From Thermoleophilia bacterium (GTDB lineage Bacteria > Actinomycetota > Thermoleophilia > UBA2241), in NCBI GenBank assembly GCA_041393415.1, contig JAWKKE010000005.1, positions 1 through 64,000 of the forward strand: 64,000 nucleotides of DNA. The letters are read 5' to 3'. A model generated the notes under the pieces. The model was given only the letters and a program-made list of their open reading frames with translations, made no database searches and was not told the origin of the DNA. Of this stretch, positions 8,232 to 14,827 are shown one piece after another. The position numbers and the translations under genes are program-made. How positions within the stretch are numbered: position 1 is the first letter of the stretch; each line of letters starts with the position of its first letter.

Positions 8232-9845
8232 CTAGCCCAGTTCCTCGGCAAGAAGCGCCAGGAGTTCGCGGCGTTGCGCCTTGCCCGATCCGGTGCGCGG
8301 GATCGCCGGCACAGAGAGCACGCGACTCGGCAGCGCCGACGGCGGCAGCACAGCACGGAGCTCGCGCAGCACCTTCGAGGGCTTGAACGTTGCCGGGTCG
8401 AGCGGCGCAACGAAGGCTACGGGGACGTGGCCCGCAAGATCGTCGGCCACGGCGAGCACAGCCACGTCGGCGAAACGTCCGAGTCCCTGCAACGCCTGCT
8501 GTACCTGGACGGTGCTGACCTTCTCGCCGCCACGCTTGATGATGTCGTCGTTGCGGCCCTCTACCCAGACGAACCCGTCGGCGTCGACGGAGCCGAAGTC
8601 GCCGGTGCGAAAGCCATGCTCGCCCAAGGCCGCGGCGGTGACCTCCGCCGCGTCCAGGTACTCGCGCATGAGCAGCGAGCCGGCCACATAGAGCTCGCCG
8701 GACTCGCCGGGCGCGACGGCACAGCCGTCGGAATGCCGCGGTATCACCGTCATGTCGGCGATCGGACGCCCGACCGAGCCCACGCGACGCGCGAGCTCCT
8801 CGGGCGGCATGATGCAGAGCCGGCCGCTCACCTCCGTGAGCCCATACATGTTGTAGAGGCGCACGCCGGGCAACACGCGGGCGAACTTCTCGATGACAGC
8901 GACAGGGAGGTGGTCGCCGCTGCTGACCCAGAAGCGCAACTCGTGCGCCTGGGGCTCCTCCAGCGGCTCCACAACACGGACGAGATGGGCAGGCGCGCCG
9001 CCGAAACCGCTGCAGCCCAGGCGCGCCATCTCGTCCAAGAGGCCGGCGCCGAAGTAGAAGCCGAGGTGACCGGCGATGCTGCCACCGCCGGCGAGCAGCG
9101 TCAAGAAGTGGCAGATGCCGCTCGTGAAGTACGGCGGCGTATTGACGAAGATCCGGTCGTCGGCACCCACGCCGAGTTCCTGGGCGACGTAGCCCGCGTT
9201 GGCGGCCACCGCCCACGCCGTCTGGCAAGCCCCCTTGGGCACACCGGTCGTGCCGGATGTGAACATGATCATCGCCAGCTCGTCGCCCTGAGTGTGCGCC
9301 CACACGTCGTCGCCGGCCGCATGCCCGGCCGGGTCGTTCTCGCCGACGGCGAGCTCGGTCGACGTCACTCCGCTGACCATGCCCTCGGCGTCCCGAGTCA
9401 CGACCAGCTCGCAACCGCGGAGCGCGGGACACGCCCCGGAGGCGGCGACTACGACCGCCGCCGGCGCCGCCTTCTCGACCAACCAGGTCACGGCAGAAGC
9501 AGGCAGGCTCGTGTTGAGCGGGATCACCACACCGCCCGCGAGCCATGCGCCGAGCATCGCGACGAAGAACTCGTCGTACTCGTCGAGGAAGAGTGCTACC
9601 CGGGCGCCGCGCGCGCAGCCGGCACGGCGTATGCCCGTCGCCACCGCCTCGGCTCGCCTCAAGACGTCGGCGTAGCCGTACTCGTGGCCGCCGGTGAGCA
9701 GCAGCGGACTCTGCGGCTGCACGGCCGCCCAGTGCCGCAGGCGCGCCGCGGTGTCGGTCATCACCGTAAGGGCCCCTACGCCCGTCGCCTCCCGCGCCTG
9801 TGCCTCTGCCGGCTCCGGCGCGGCCGCGCGTTCAGAAGCCGACAT
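8232..9845 (-). CDS. Adenylate-forming acyl/amino-acid ligase, DltA-like role
   Basis: A 537-residue ANL-superfamily enzyme (AMP-dependent acyl-CoA/acyl-carrier ligase). Core motifs: A3 loop MFTSGTTGVPKGA at 194-206, A5 YNMYGLTEVSGR, A7/A8 RTGDFGSVDADGF then GRNDDIIKRGGEKV, and the C-terminal catalytic lysine K522 in RTGSGKAQRREL. In this operon it should adenylate an acid and load it on the adjacent carrier protein. Specificity (D-alanine, a fatty acid or another acyl group) cannot be decided from motifs. Its ATG at 9845 lies inside the last codons of the microprotein gene (14-nt overlap), indicating tight coupling. An internal ATG at codon 29 is a possible alternative start. Confidence 0.85.
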   Translation of the reverse strand: MSASERAAAPEPAEAQAREATGVGALTVMTDTAARLRHWAAVQPQSPLLLTGGHEYGYADVLRRAEAVATGIRRAGCARGARVALFLDEYDEFFVAMLGAWLAGGVVIPLNTSLPASAVTWLVEKAAPAAVVVAASGACPALRGCELVVTRDAEGMVSGVTSTELAVGENDPAGHAAGDDVWAHTQGDELAMIMFTSGTTGVPKGACQTAWAVAANAGYVAQELGVGADDRIFVNTPPYFTSGICHFLTLLAGGGSIAGHLGFYFGAGLLDEMARLGCSGFGGAPAHLVRVVEPLEEPQAHELRFWVSSGDHLPVAVIEKFARVLPGVRLYNMYGLTEVSGRLCIMPPEELARRVGSVGRPIADMTVIPRHSDGCAVAPGESGELYVAGSLLMREYLDAAEVTAAALGEHGFRTGDFGSVDADGFVWVEGRNDDIIKRGGEKVSTVQVQQALQGLGRFADVAVLAVADDLAGHVPVAFVAPLDPATFKPSKVLRELRAVLPPSALPSRVLSVPAIPRTGSGKAQRRELLALLAEELG

Positions 9846-10038
9846 AGCGGAACTCCGTGAGCTTGCTGCCGACGATCACGGCGACGGCAATCGCGAGGAA
9901 GAGGAGAAACCAGAGGGCAACCTGAAGCGCGAGGCCGAGGATGTAGGGCACCCACTGCAGCGGCCCGGGACCGCTCTCGCCGTTCGGCGCCGCTATTGCT
10001 TCCTCGCGCGCATCCCGTGCCGCGCTTGCCTCACGCAT
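9832..10038 (-). CDS. DltX-like single-TM microprotein with C-terminal FxYxxF motif
   Basis: A 68-residue protein: charged N-terminus (1-22), a Pro/Gly turn, one transmembrane helix (about 32-56) and a short outside tail ending F63-R-Y65-V-G-F68. DltX microproteins of D-alanylation operons have the same plan, and their C-terminal hexapeptide FxYxxF carries the tyrosine that accepts the acyl group from the MBOAT and hands it to the SGNH transferase. Placement between carrier protein and ligase fits. Start: ATG at 10038, 7 bases after AGAAGG and overlapping the carrier stop (ATGCGTGA); an upstream ATG at 10068 is disfavoured. The motif match is exact; orthology to DltX is inferred. Confidence 0.72.
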   Translation of the reverse strand: MREASAARDAREEAIAAPNGESGPGPLQWVPYILGLALQVALWFLLFLAIAVAVIVGSKLTEFRYVGF

Positions 10039-10279
10039 TGCCCGCCTTCTTGCGTGCAACATAGGCAAGCATGTGACCCACCGTATCGAGATTCTCGAAG
10101 ACGATGTCCATAGGCTTGACGCGGATGGCGAAGGTCTCCTCGAGAAAAGCGATCAGGGCGGTGAGATTCATCGAATCAAGCAGCTGACTGCGGAAGAGTG
10201 AGGTGTCGACGTCGACCTCGTCCTCCTCCAAGTCGGCCTCGTCGCGGATGAACTCCAGGATTGTCTCGGCGTCACTCAT
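10031..10279 (-). CDS. Acyl carrier protein, DltC-like role
   Basis: An 82-residue acidic carrier protein with the phosphopantetheine attachment serine S36 in the motif LLDSMN (family consensus DSL). Predicted to be made holo by a phosphopantetheinyl transferase and loaded by the ligase encoded two genes downstream, then to dock on the MBOAT. It is the first intact gene of the operon; GGGAGG lies 8 bases before the ATG. Its last codons overlap the microprotein start. A broken flavoprotein copy ends 31 bases upstream on the same strand. Confidence 0.88.
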   Translation of the reverse strand: MSDAETILEFIRDEADLEEDEVDVDTSLFRSQLLDSMNLTALIAFLEETFAIRVKPMDIVFENLDTVGHMLAYVARKKAGNA

Positions 10280-10309
10280 GGCGTCTGCCTCCCTCGTTCG
10301 CGTCCCCGT

Positions 10310-11032
10310 TTCACGCCGGCCGCATGCCGGAGGTGTAGGAGAAGATCATCGGGTTGACGAATCCGCTGGCCTCGATGCCGGCTTGCAGCAGCTTGGCCAG
10401 AGTGAAGACTCGCTCGGCGGTCTGAAAGCCCTGCTCGAGGCCCCACTCGTCGCTCAGGATGTGACCCAGGGCAAGCCCAGCCGTAGGCGCCGAACTGGCA
10501 GGTGGCGTCACCGTTGCCGACGACGAGGCAGCCGTTGCGCACGAACGGCAACCAGCTGGAGATGATCGTCGTCTCGGCGCCACCGGAACGGCGGCCGGCG
10601 ATCGCCATCACGCCGACGGGGCGATTGGCGAGCCGGAAGTCCTGGTGGCGCAGGATGCGAGTACGCATGATGAACTTGGCGAAGAGATCTGAGGGCAAGC
10701 CGAAATAGACCGGGGTTGCGACGAGGAGACCGTCGGCGGCGACCATCGCCTCGAGGATCTCGTCGACATCGTCCTCGTCGTGACGGACGCAGGGGATAAA
10801 GCGCCCGTCCTTGGTCTTACCGCAGACGTTGCAGGCCTTGCAGGGCTCGATGTGGTGCTCGCGCAAGTGAATGACGCGGTGCTCGGCCTCTCCGGGTAGC
10901 GGGCGTCCAAGCGGGCAAAGGACTCCTCGAGAAGCAGGCCGCTGTTGCTGCCGTCGCGGGGGCTACAGTCGAGGCCTAGGAGTCGTACTGTCATGCTTCG
11001 CGCTCCTCTGTCGGGGTGGGCGGGTGGGGCAT
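10310..11032. repeat. Direct repeat, left copy (723 bp) carrying a broken flavoprotein gene
   Basis: This segment is the same as 13186-13911 base for base except at two places: around 10467-10476, where a short run differs and is 2 bases shorter, and around 10890-10893, where one C is missing. Both copies begin with TTCACGCCGGCCGCA and end with GGGTGGGGCAT. The repeat covers the whole flavoprotein gene plus about 38 bp of its upstream region and nothing more. No terminal inverted repeats or transposase accompany it. Confidence 0.95.
10311..10994 (-). pseudogene. Frameshifted copy of the iron-sulfur flavoprotein gene
   Basis: Read from the ATG at 10994 the frame matches the intact copy at 13187-13873 for about 34 residues, then a missing base near 10891 shifts it. 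The following part (the PCKACNVCGK region to FGAYGW) is in a second frame, and a 2-base deficit near 10470 moves the last 55 residues (ending SYTSGMRPA) to a third. The net change is -3, so the final stop is shared in position. The gene cannot give full-length protein as written. It lies directly upstream of the carrier-protein gene of the Dlt-like operon. Either a recent duplicate is decaying or the consensus is wrong in a collapsed or mis-joined repeat. Confidence 0.85.
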
Positions 11033-11097
11033 AACAAGCCTCGACACCGTGCGGCGCTCTATACTACACGATAGCCAAGGCAGGCTTCGGAGCCGCA

Positions 11098-12147
11098 ATG
11101 ACCGCACCTTCTCTCCCGCCGAAACGCCGCCGGTCAAGATTCGTCGGCGCCATAGTCCTACTCCTTGTGATCGCGGGCGCCACGGCGGCGCTGGTGACCA
11201 CGGGACGCCGCACCACCGACGCGCCCGCGGCGGCCAACGCGGACAAGACGAAGTCCGAGGCCACCTCTACCGCTGCCGGCTCCAGCAGCGCCGACGATGC
11301 CGTCAAGAGCTGGCGCGACGTAGGCCTCGACCGTACGCTCAAGGCCGACCTCGTCAAGAAGCTCGACGAGGCGCCTGAGCTGGTTGTGCTCGGTGGGTCG
11401 CGAGCGCAACGCTTTCGGCCGGAGCGTATCGCCAAGATCACCGGCTTGAGCGCCTTCAACTTCGCCGTACACAACTGCCGGCCAGAGGATGCCTATGCGA
11501 TCTCTCGCTACCTCTACGATCGCGCCCCCAACGTCAATCTCCATTGCTTCTTCGCCGTCCAGGCGACCACATTCAGCGATGTCACCATGCAGCCGGCGCT
11601 CCTCTACGATCCACGCTTCGTGCGCTACTTCCCCGCCTCACTGGTGAAGGCGCAGAAGAAGGCCAACGAGCCGCTCAAGCCACAGCGCGTCCCGGAACGC
11701 AACAAGTTCAGCGCCCGTGGCGAGCTCCTCTTCAACGTGTACGACACTCGTTCACTGGAACGCGTGCTCCCGCAGTACATCAAGCGCATGACTCCCAAGG
11801 CGGCATCCACCGGCGAGGTCAAGCAGACGCGTGCACACAAGTACTTCGAGAAGCTCCTCAAGCTGTACAACGACCACGGCGTGACGCCGGCAATCGTCAT
11901 CATGCCGTACCATCCCGATGTGCTGGCGGCCTTTCGCGCGGTCGGTTGGGAAGTGAAGCAGGATCGCCTCAAGGCCTACCTGGCAGAGACGCAGAAGAAG
12001 TACGACTTCGTGGTCCTCGACTACACCGAGATTGAGAGTTTCGGCGGCAACCCCGACTGGTTCTACGACGGCGCCCACATCACACGCGCCAACTCCAACC
12101 TGCTCTTCGAGCAAGCGGTGCGCGACGCGCCGCAGTGCTTCCGGTAG
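11098..12147 (+). CDS. Membrane-anchored SGNH-like protein A
   Basis: A 349-residue protein with an Arg-rich N-terminus, one TM helix (about 15-35), a Ser/Ala/Thr linker and an outside domain. It has SGNH-like marks: S101 in VLGGSRAQRF, the block FNFAVHNCRPEDA, and the D324/H327 pair in FYDGAH near the C-terminus. It is clearly related to the convergent gene at 12183-13172 (shared GGSRA-RF, TGL--FN-A, RPEDA, KYFEK, MP-HP and DG-H motifs). Its position next to a Dlt-like operon suggests an envelope acyl-transfer or esterase role, but the family was not recognised. Start: ATG 5 bases after GGAG; a -10-like TATACT lies at 11060-11065. Confidence 0.75.
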   Translation: MTAPSLPPKRRRSRFVGAIVLLLVIAGATAALVTTGRRTTDAPAAANADKTKSEATSTAAGSSSADDAVKSWRDVGLDRTLKADLVKKLDEAPELVVLGGSRAQRFRPERIAKITGLSAFNFAVHNCRPEDAYAISRYLYDRAPNVNLHCFFAVQATTFSDVTMQPALLYDPRFVRYFPASLVKAQKKANEPLKPQRVPERNKFSARGELLFNVYDTRSLERVLPQYIKRMTPKAASTGEVKQTRAHKYFEKLLKLYNDHGVTPAIVIMPYHPDVLAAFRAVGWEVKQDRLKAYLAETQKKYDFVVLDYTEIESFGGNPDWFYDGAHITRANSNLLFEQAVRDAPQCFR

Positions 12148-12182
12148 CAGCCCGCAACGCCGATCCGGCCGCGCTTCTGCGT

Positions 12183-13172
12183 CTACTTGAACGCTGCCGG
12201 CGCCTCGGCCATCGTCACATCGAGAATGCGCCGCGCCAGCGAGCGCTTGACGTGAAAGCCGTCGTAGTAGGCGTCGGGGTCGCCCTCCACGGCACGCAGA
12301 TCGCTGAAATCGAGGACGATACAGCCGTAGCGCTTCTCCATCCGGCGCAGGTAGGCCATGACCTCGGCATGCCGCTCCTCCCAGCCCGCGTCGCGCACGG
12401 CGCGCAGCAGACGAGGGTGCAGCGGCATGAGCACGATGACCGGCCGTGTGCCGAGCTGCTGCGCAAGCTTCAGCGTCTTCTCGAAGTACTTCGTCGAGCG
12501 CGGGTCGAGCGCCGCCGTGGTCGTCGCGTAGCGCTTGAGCGCGAGATTGATCGACCACTTGAGGGCGCGATCGAGCGTGCGACCGCCGGCCTCCAGATCG
12601 TCGTAGCGGTTGTGAAGGACTACACCGTCCGGGCCGAACGTCGTGAGGCGCAGATCATTACCCTTGGGCGCCTCGGCCGCCGTGTGCGGCAGCTTGGCCG
12701 CGGCGGCCGCGATCATCTCCTCCGGGAACCAGCGCGAGAGACGCTCATCCTGCACGATACCGGCCGAAAGACCCTGCTCACGAAACGCCTCGACGTGCGC
12801 GAACCACACGATCCGCGGCCGCACGTTGGGTGCCGACTCATGGAGGTAGTTGAGAAACGCCCACGCGTCCTCCGGCCGGCCATTCTGGAAGGCGAGGTTG
12901 AAGCCGCGCAGCCCGGTCTTCTTCTCGATGTAGCTCGGCTCGAAGCGCGTCGCCCGCGAGCCGCCGAAGATGAGCAGTTGCGGCGGCTGCTCGAGTGCCT
13001 CCAGCAGTTCCATCTTCTCGGCCCGATCGGTAGGTACATAGATCGGGCCGTCGTCCACCGCCGCCACCGCATCGGCCTGGCGCGAGCGCACGACGCCGGC
13101 AGCAACGAGTGCAGCGGCCAGCACGACGACCAGCGCGCCGACGGCGACGATCCAGCGTCTCGACAGCTTCAC
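12183..13172 (-). CDS. Membrane-anchored SGNH-like protein B (paralogue of A)
   Basis: A 329-residue protein with a short basic N-terminus, a TM helix (about 7-27) and an outside SGNH-like domain. S72 lies in IFGGSRATRF, then FNLAFQNGRPEDA, VIVLMPLHP, and D304/H307 in YYDGFH. It is a divergent paralogue of the plus-strand gene at 11098-12147; the two stops are 35 bp apart. The GTG start at 13172 is 14 bases after the stop of the intact flavoprotein gene, so the two probably form one transcript. Function is unknown; a role in transfer or removal of acyl groups on envelope polymers is inferred from fold motifs and context only. Confidence 0.75.
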   Translation of the reverse strand: MKLSRRWIVAVGALVVVLAAALVAAGVVRSRQADAVAAVDDGPIYVPTDRAEKMELLEALEQPPQLLIFGGSRATRFEPSYIEKKTGLRGFNLAFQNGRPEDAWAFLNYLHESAPNVRPRIVWFAHVEAFREQGLSAGIVQDERLSRWFPEEMIAAAAAKLPHTAAEAPKGNDLRLTTFGPDGVVLHNRYDDLEAGGRTLDRALKWSINLALKRYATTTAALDPRSTKYFEKTLKLAQQLGTRPVIVLMPLHPRLLRAVRDAGWEERHAEVMAYLRRMEKRYGCIVLDFSDLRAVEGDPDAYYDGFHVKRSLARRILDVTMAEAPAAFK

Positions 13173-13185
13173 ACCGCTCGCACCC

Positions 13186-13911
13186 TTCACGCCGGCCGCA
13201 TGCCGGAGGTGTAGGAGAAGATCATCGGGTTGACGAATCCGCTGGCCTCGATGCCGGCTTGCAGCAGCTTGGCCAGAGTGAAGACTCGCTCGGCGGTCTG
13301 AAAGCCCTGCTCGAGGCCCCACTCGTCGCTCAGGATGTGACCCCGGGGGCCGGCCCAGCCGTAGGCGCCGAACTGGCAGGTGGCGTCACCGTTGCCGACG
13401 ACGAGGCAGCCGTTGCGCACGAACGGCAACCAGCTGGAGATGATCGTCGTCTCGGCGCCACCGGAACGGCGGCCGGCGATCGCCATCACGCCGACGGGGC
13501 GATTGGCGAGCCGGAAGTCCTGGTGGCGCAGGATGCGAGTACGCATGATGAACTTGGCGAAGAGATCTGAGGGCAAGCCGAAATAGACCGGGGTTGCGAC
13601 GAGGAGACCGTCGGCGGCGACCATCGCCTCGAGGATCTCGTCGACATCGTCCTCGTCGTGACGGACGCAGGGGATAAAGCGCCCGTCCTTGGTCTTACCG
13701 CAGACGTTGCAGGCCTTGCAGGGCTCGATGTGGTGCTCGCGCAAGTGAATGACGCGGTGCTCGGCCTCTCCCGGGTAGCGGGCGTCCAAGCGGGCAAAGG
13801 ACTCCTCGAGAAGCAGGCCGCTGTTGCTGCCGTCGCGGGGGCTACAGTCGAGGCCTAGGAGTCGTACTGTCATGCTTCGCGCTCCTCTGTCGGGGTGGGC
13901 GGGTGGGGCAT
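13186..13911. repeat. Direct repeat, right copy (726 bp) carrying the intact flavoprotein gene
   Basis: Matches 10310-11032 except for the two short differences described there. The copies lie in the same orientation with 2153 bp between them, and that spacer holds exactly the two SGNH-like genes. Outside the repeat the flanks are unrelated: carrier protein and SGNH-A for the left copy, SGNH-B and tRNA-Leu for the right. Confidence 0.95.
13187..13873 (-). CDS. Flavodoxin-fold iron-sulfur flavoprotein / FMN reductase family
   Basis: A 228-residue NADPH-dependent FMN reductase-like protein. The FMN phosphate loop is SPRDGSNSG (11-19). A cysteine cluster C52-x2-C55-x2-C58-x10-C69 could bind an iron-sulfur cluster as in iron-sulfur flavoproteins. 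The motif TPVYFGLPSD is typical of the family. It probably works in cytosolic electron transfer; the partner is not visible. It is followed 14 bases later by the SGNH-B gene and preceded by tRNA-Leu. A frame-broken twin lies at 10311-10994. The ATG at 13873 is the family-like start, with the GGGGTGGG tract too distant to be a sure ribosome site. Confidence 0.85.
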   Translation of the reverse strand: MTVRLLGLDCSPRDGSNSGLLLEESFARLDARYPGEAEHRVIHLREHHIEPCKACNVCGKTKDGRFIPCVRHDEDDVDEILEAMVAADGLLVATPVYFGLPSDLFAKFIMRTRILRHQDFRLANRPVGVMAIAGRRSGGAETTIISSWLPFVRNGCLVVGNGDATCQFGAYGWAGPRGHILSDEWGLEQGFQTAERVFTLAKLLQAGIEASGFVNPMIFSYTSGMRPA

Positions 13912-13946
13912 GCGAGGGGCGATCAAGATATCCGTCTGTCAGGCGA

Positions 13947-14035
13947 TGGTGCCGAAGGTGGGAATTGAACCCACACCCCGCGTGAACGGGACCGGATTTT
14001 GAGTCCGGCGCGTCTGCCAGTTCCGCCACTTCGGC
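13947..14035 (-). tRNA. tRNA-Leu (anticodon CAA)
   Basis: A class II tRNA of 89 nt including an encoded CCA end. The acceptor stem GCCGAAG pairs with CTTCGGC, the anticodon stem CCGGA/TCCGG encloses the loop CTCAAAA (anticodon CAA), and a long variable arm follows before the T arm GTGGG-TTCAATT-CCCAC. The size and variable arm are typical of leucine tRNAs. No integrated element is attached to it. Confidence 0.95.
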
Positions 14036-14058
14036 ATCGCTTGCACGTTCCGTTGATT

Positions 14059-14682
14059 CTACCCTACGTCCGGCGTCGGCGCGCAGGGTGTGCGCGCCAG
14101 AAGCTCGACCACCCAGCGCAAAGCGTGTGCGCGCACGTCGAGCACTTCGAAACCTGCCGCGCGCACCAAGCCAACCGTGTCACGATCGAGGCGGCAGCCG
14201 CCGGCCGCCGCGGCCCAAGCCGGCGCTGCCAACCGCTGCAGCCAGCGACCGGGCTGCCATAGCACGTGCACGTGCTCCAACATCAGCAGACGCCCGCCGG
14301 GAATGAGCACGCGGCGCGCCTCGGCAAGGACAAGCGCCGGATCGGCGACGCTGCAGAAGGCAAAGCTGAAGACGACCGTGTCGAAAGAGGCGGCGGGGAA
14401 CGGCAGCGCCTCCGCCGCCCCCTGCACCAGCACGACGGGCACCCGCGCGGCGGCGGCGCGCGGCCGCGAACGCGCCGCCATCGCGAGACTCGGCTCCAGG
14501 GCCGTCACGACGGCGCCGGGACCGTACCAACCTAGCTGGCTGCCTGTCCCGGCGCCGATTTCGAGCACGCGTCCGCCCGCGCGTCGGCCGAGGCGACGGC
14601 GCCACGCGCTCAGCACGGCGCGTTCAACCGGCCACATCAGCATGTCGTACACGAGCGCGTGTCCGCCCGGCGGGGTTGTCAT
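14059..14682 (-). CDS. Class I SAM-dependent methyltransferase
   Basis: A 207-residue Rossmann-fold methyltransferase. Motif I is VLEIGAGTGSQ, the acidic end of strand 2 is TALEPS, then FDTVVFSFAFCSV and the motif VLIPGGRLLMLEH typical of the UbiE/phospholipid N-methyltransferase branch. Substrate unknown; lipid or quinone methylation is plausible from the sequence type. Start taken at ATG 14682; a GTG at 14697 adds five residues, and neither has a clear Shine-Dalgarno. It stands alone between tRNA-Leu and a divergent membrane-protein gene. Confidence 0.82.
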   Translation of the reverse strand: MTTPPGGHALVYDMLMWPVERAVLSAWRRRLGRRAGGRVLEIGAGTGSQLGWYGPGAVVTALEPSLAMAARSRPRAAAARVPVVLVQGAAEALPFPAASFDTVVFSFAFCSVADPALVLAEARRVLIPGGRLLMLEHVHVLWQPGRWLQRLAAPAWAAAAGGCRLDRDTVGLVRAAGFEVLDVRAHALRWVVELLARTPCAPTPDVG

Positions 14683-14815
14683 CTGTCGCGGCTTCACCCA
14701 GAATCACTTGCGTCTCGGCGCCTCCCGGGTACTATCCCCGGGCTGGCGCGATTTAGGCGAGCGGGCGCCTCATCGCATCACTCTGCGCCCGCCGCGTCTT
14801 CGTGTGGATCGGGCT

Positions 14816-14822
14816 GGGAGGT
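14816..14822 (+). promoter_or_regulatory. Ribosome binding site in front of an ATC start
   Basis: GGGAGGT lies five bases before ATC (14828-14830), which opens I-K-K-T-L-R, a normal-looking N-terminus for this membrane protein. A TAG stop in the same frame (14822-14824) bars any start further upstream. The first standard start, TTG at 14864, has no ribosome site. Confidence 0.55.
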
Positions 14823-14827
14823 AGCCG

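Noticed and set aside
10310..13911. Direct repeats interpreted as an insertion sequence or composite transposon
   Set aside because: No transposase, no terminal inverted repeats and no target-site duplication were seen; each repeat is just one flavoprotein gene.
13947..14035. tRNA-Leu or tRNA-Ala as an integration site of a mobile element
   Set aside because: No integrase, no duplicated tRNA 3' end and ordinary chromosomal genes on both sides.
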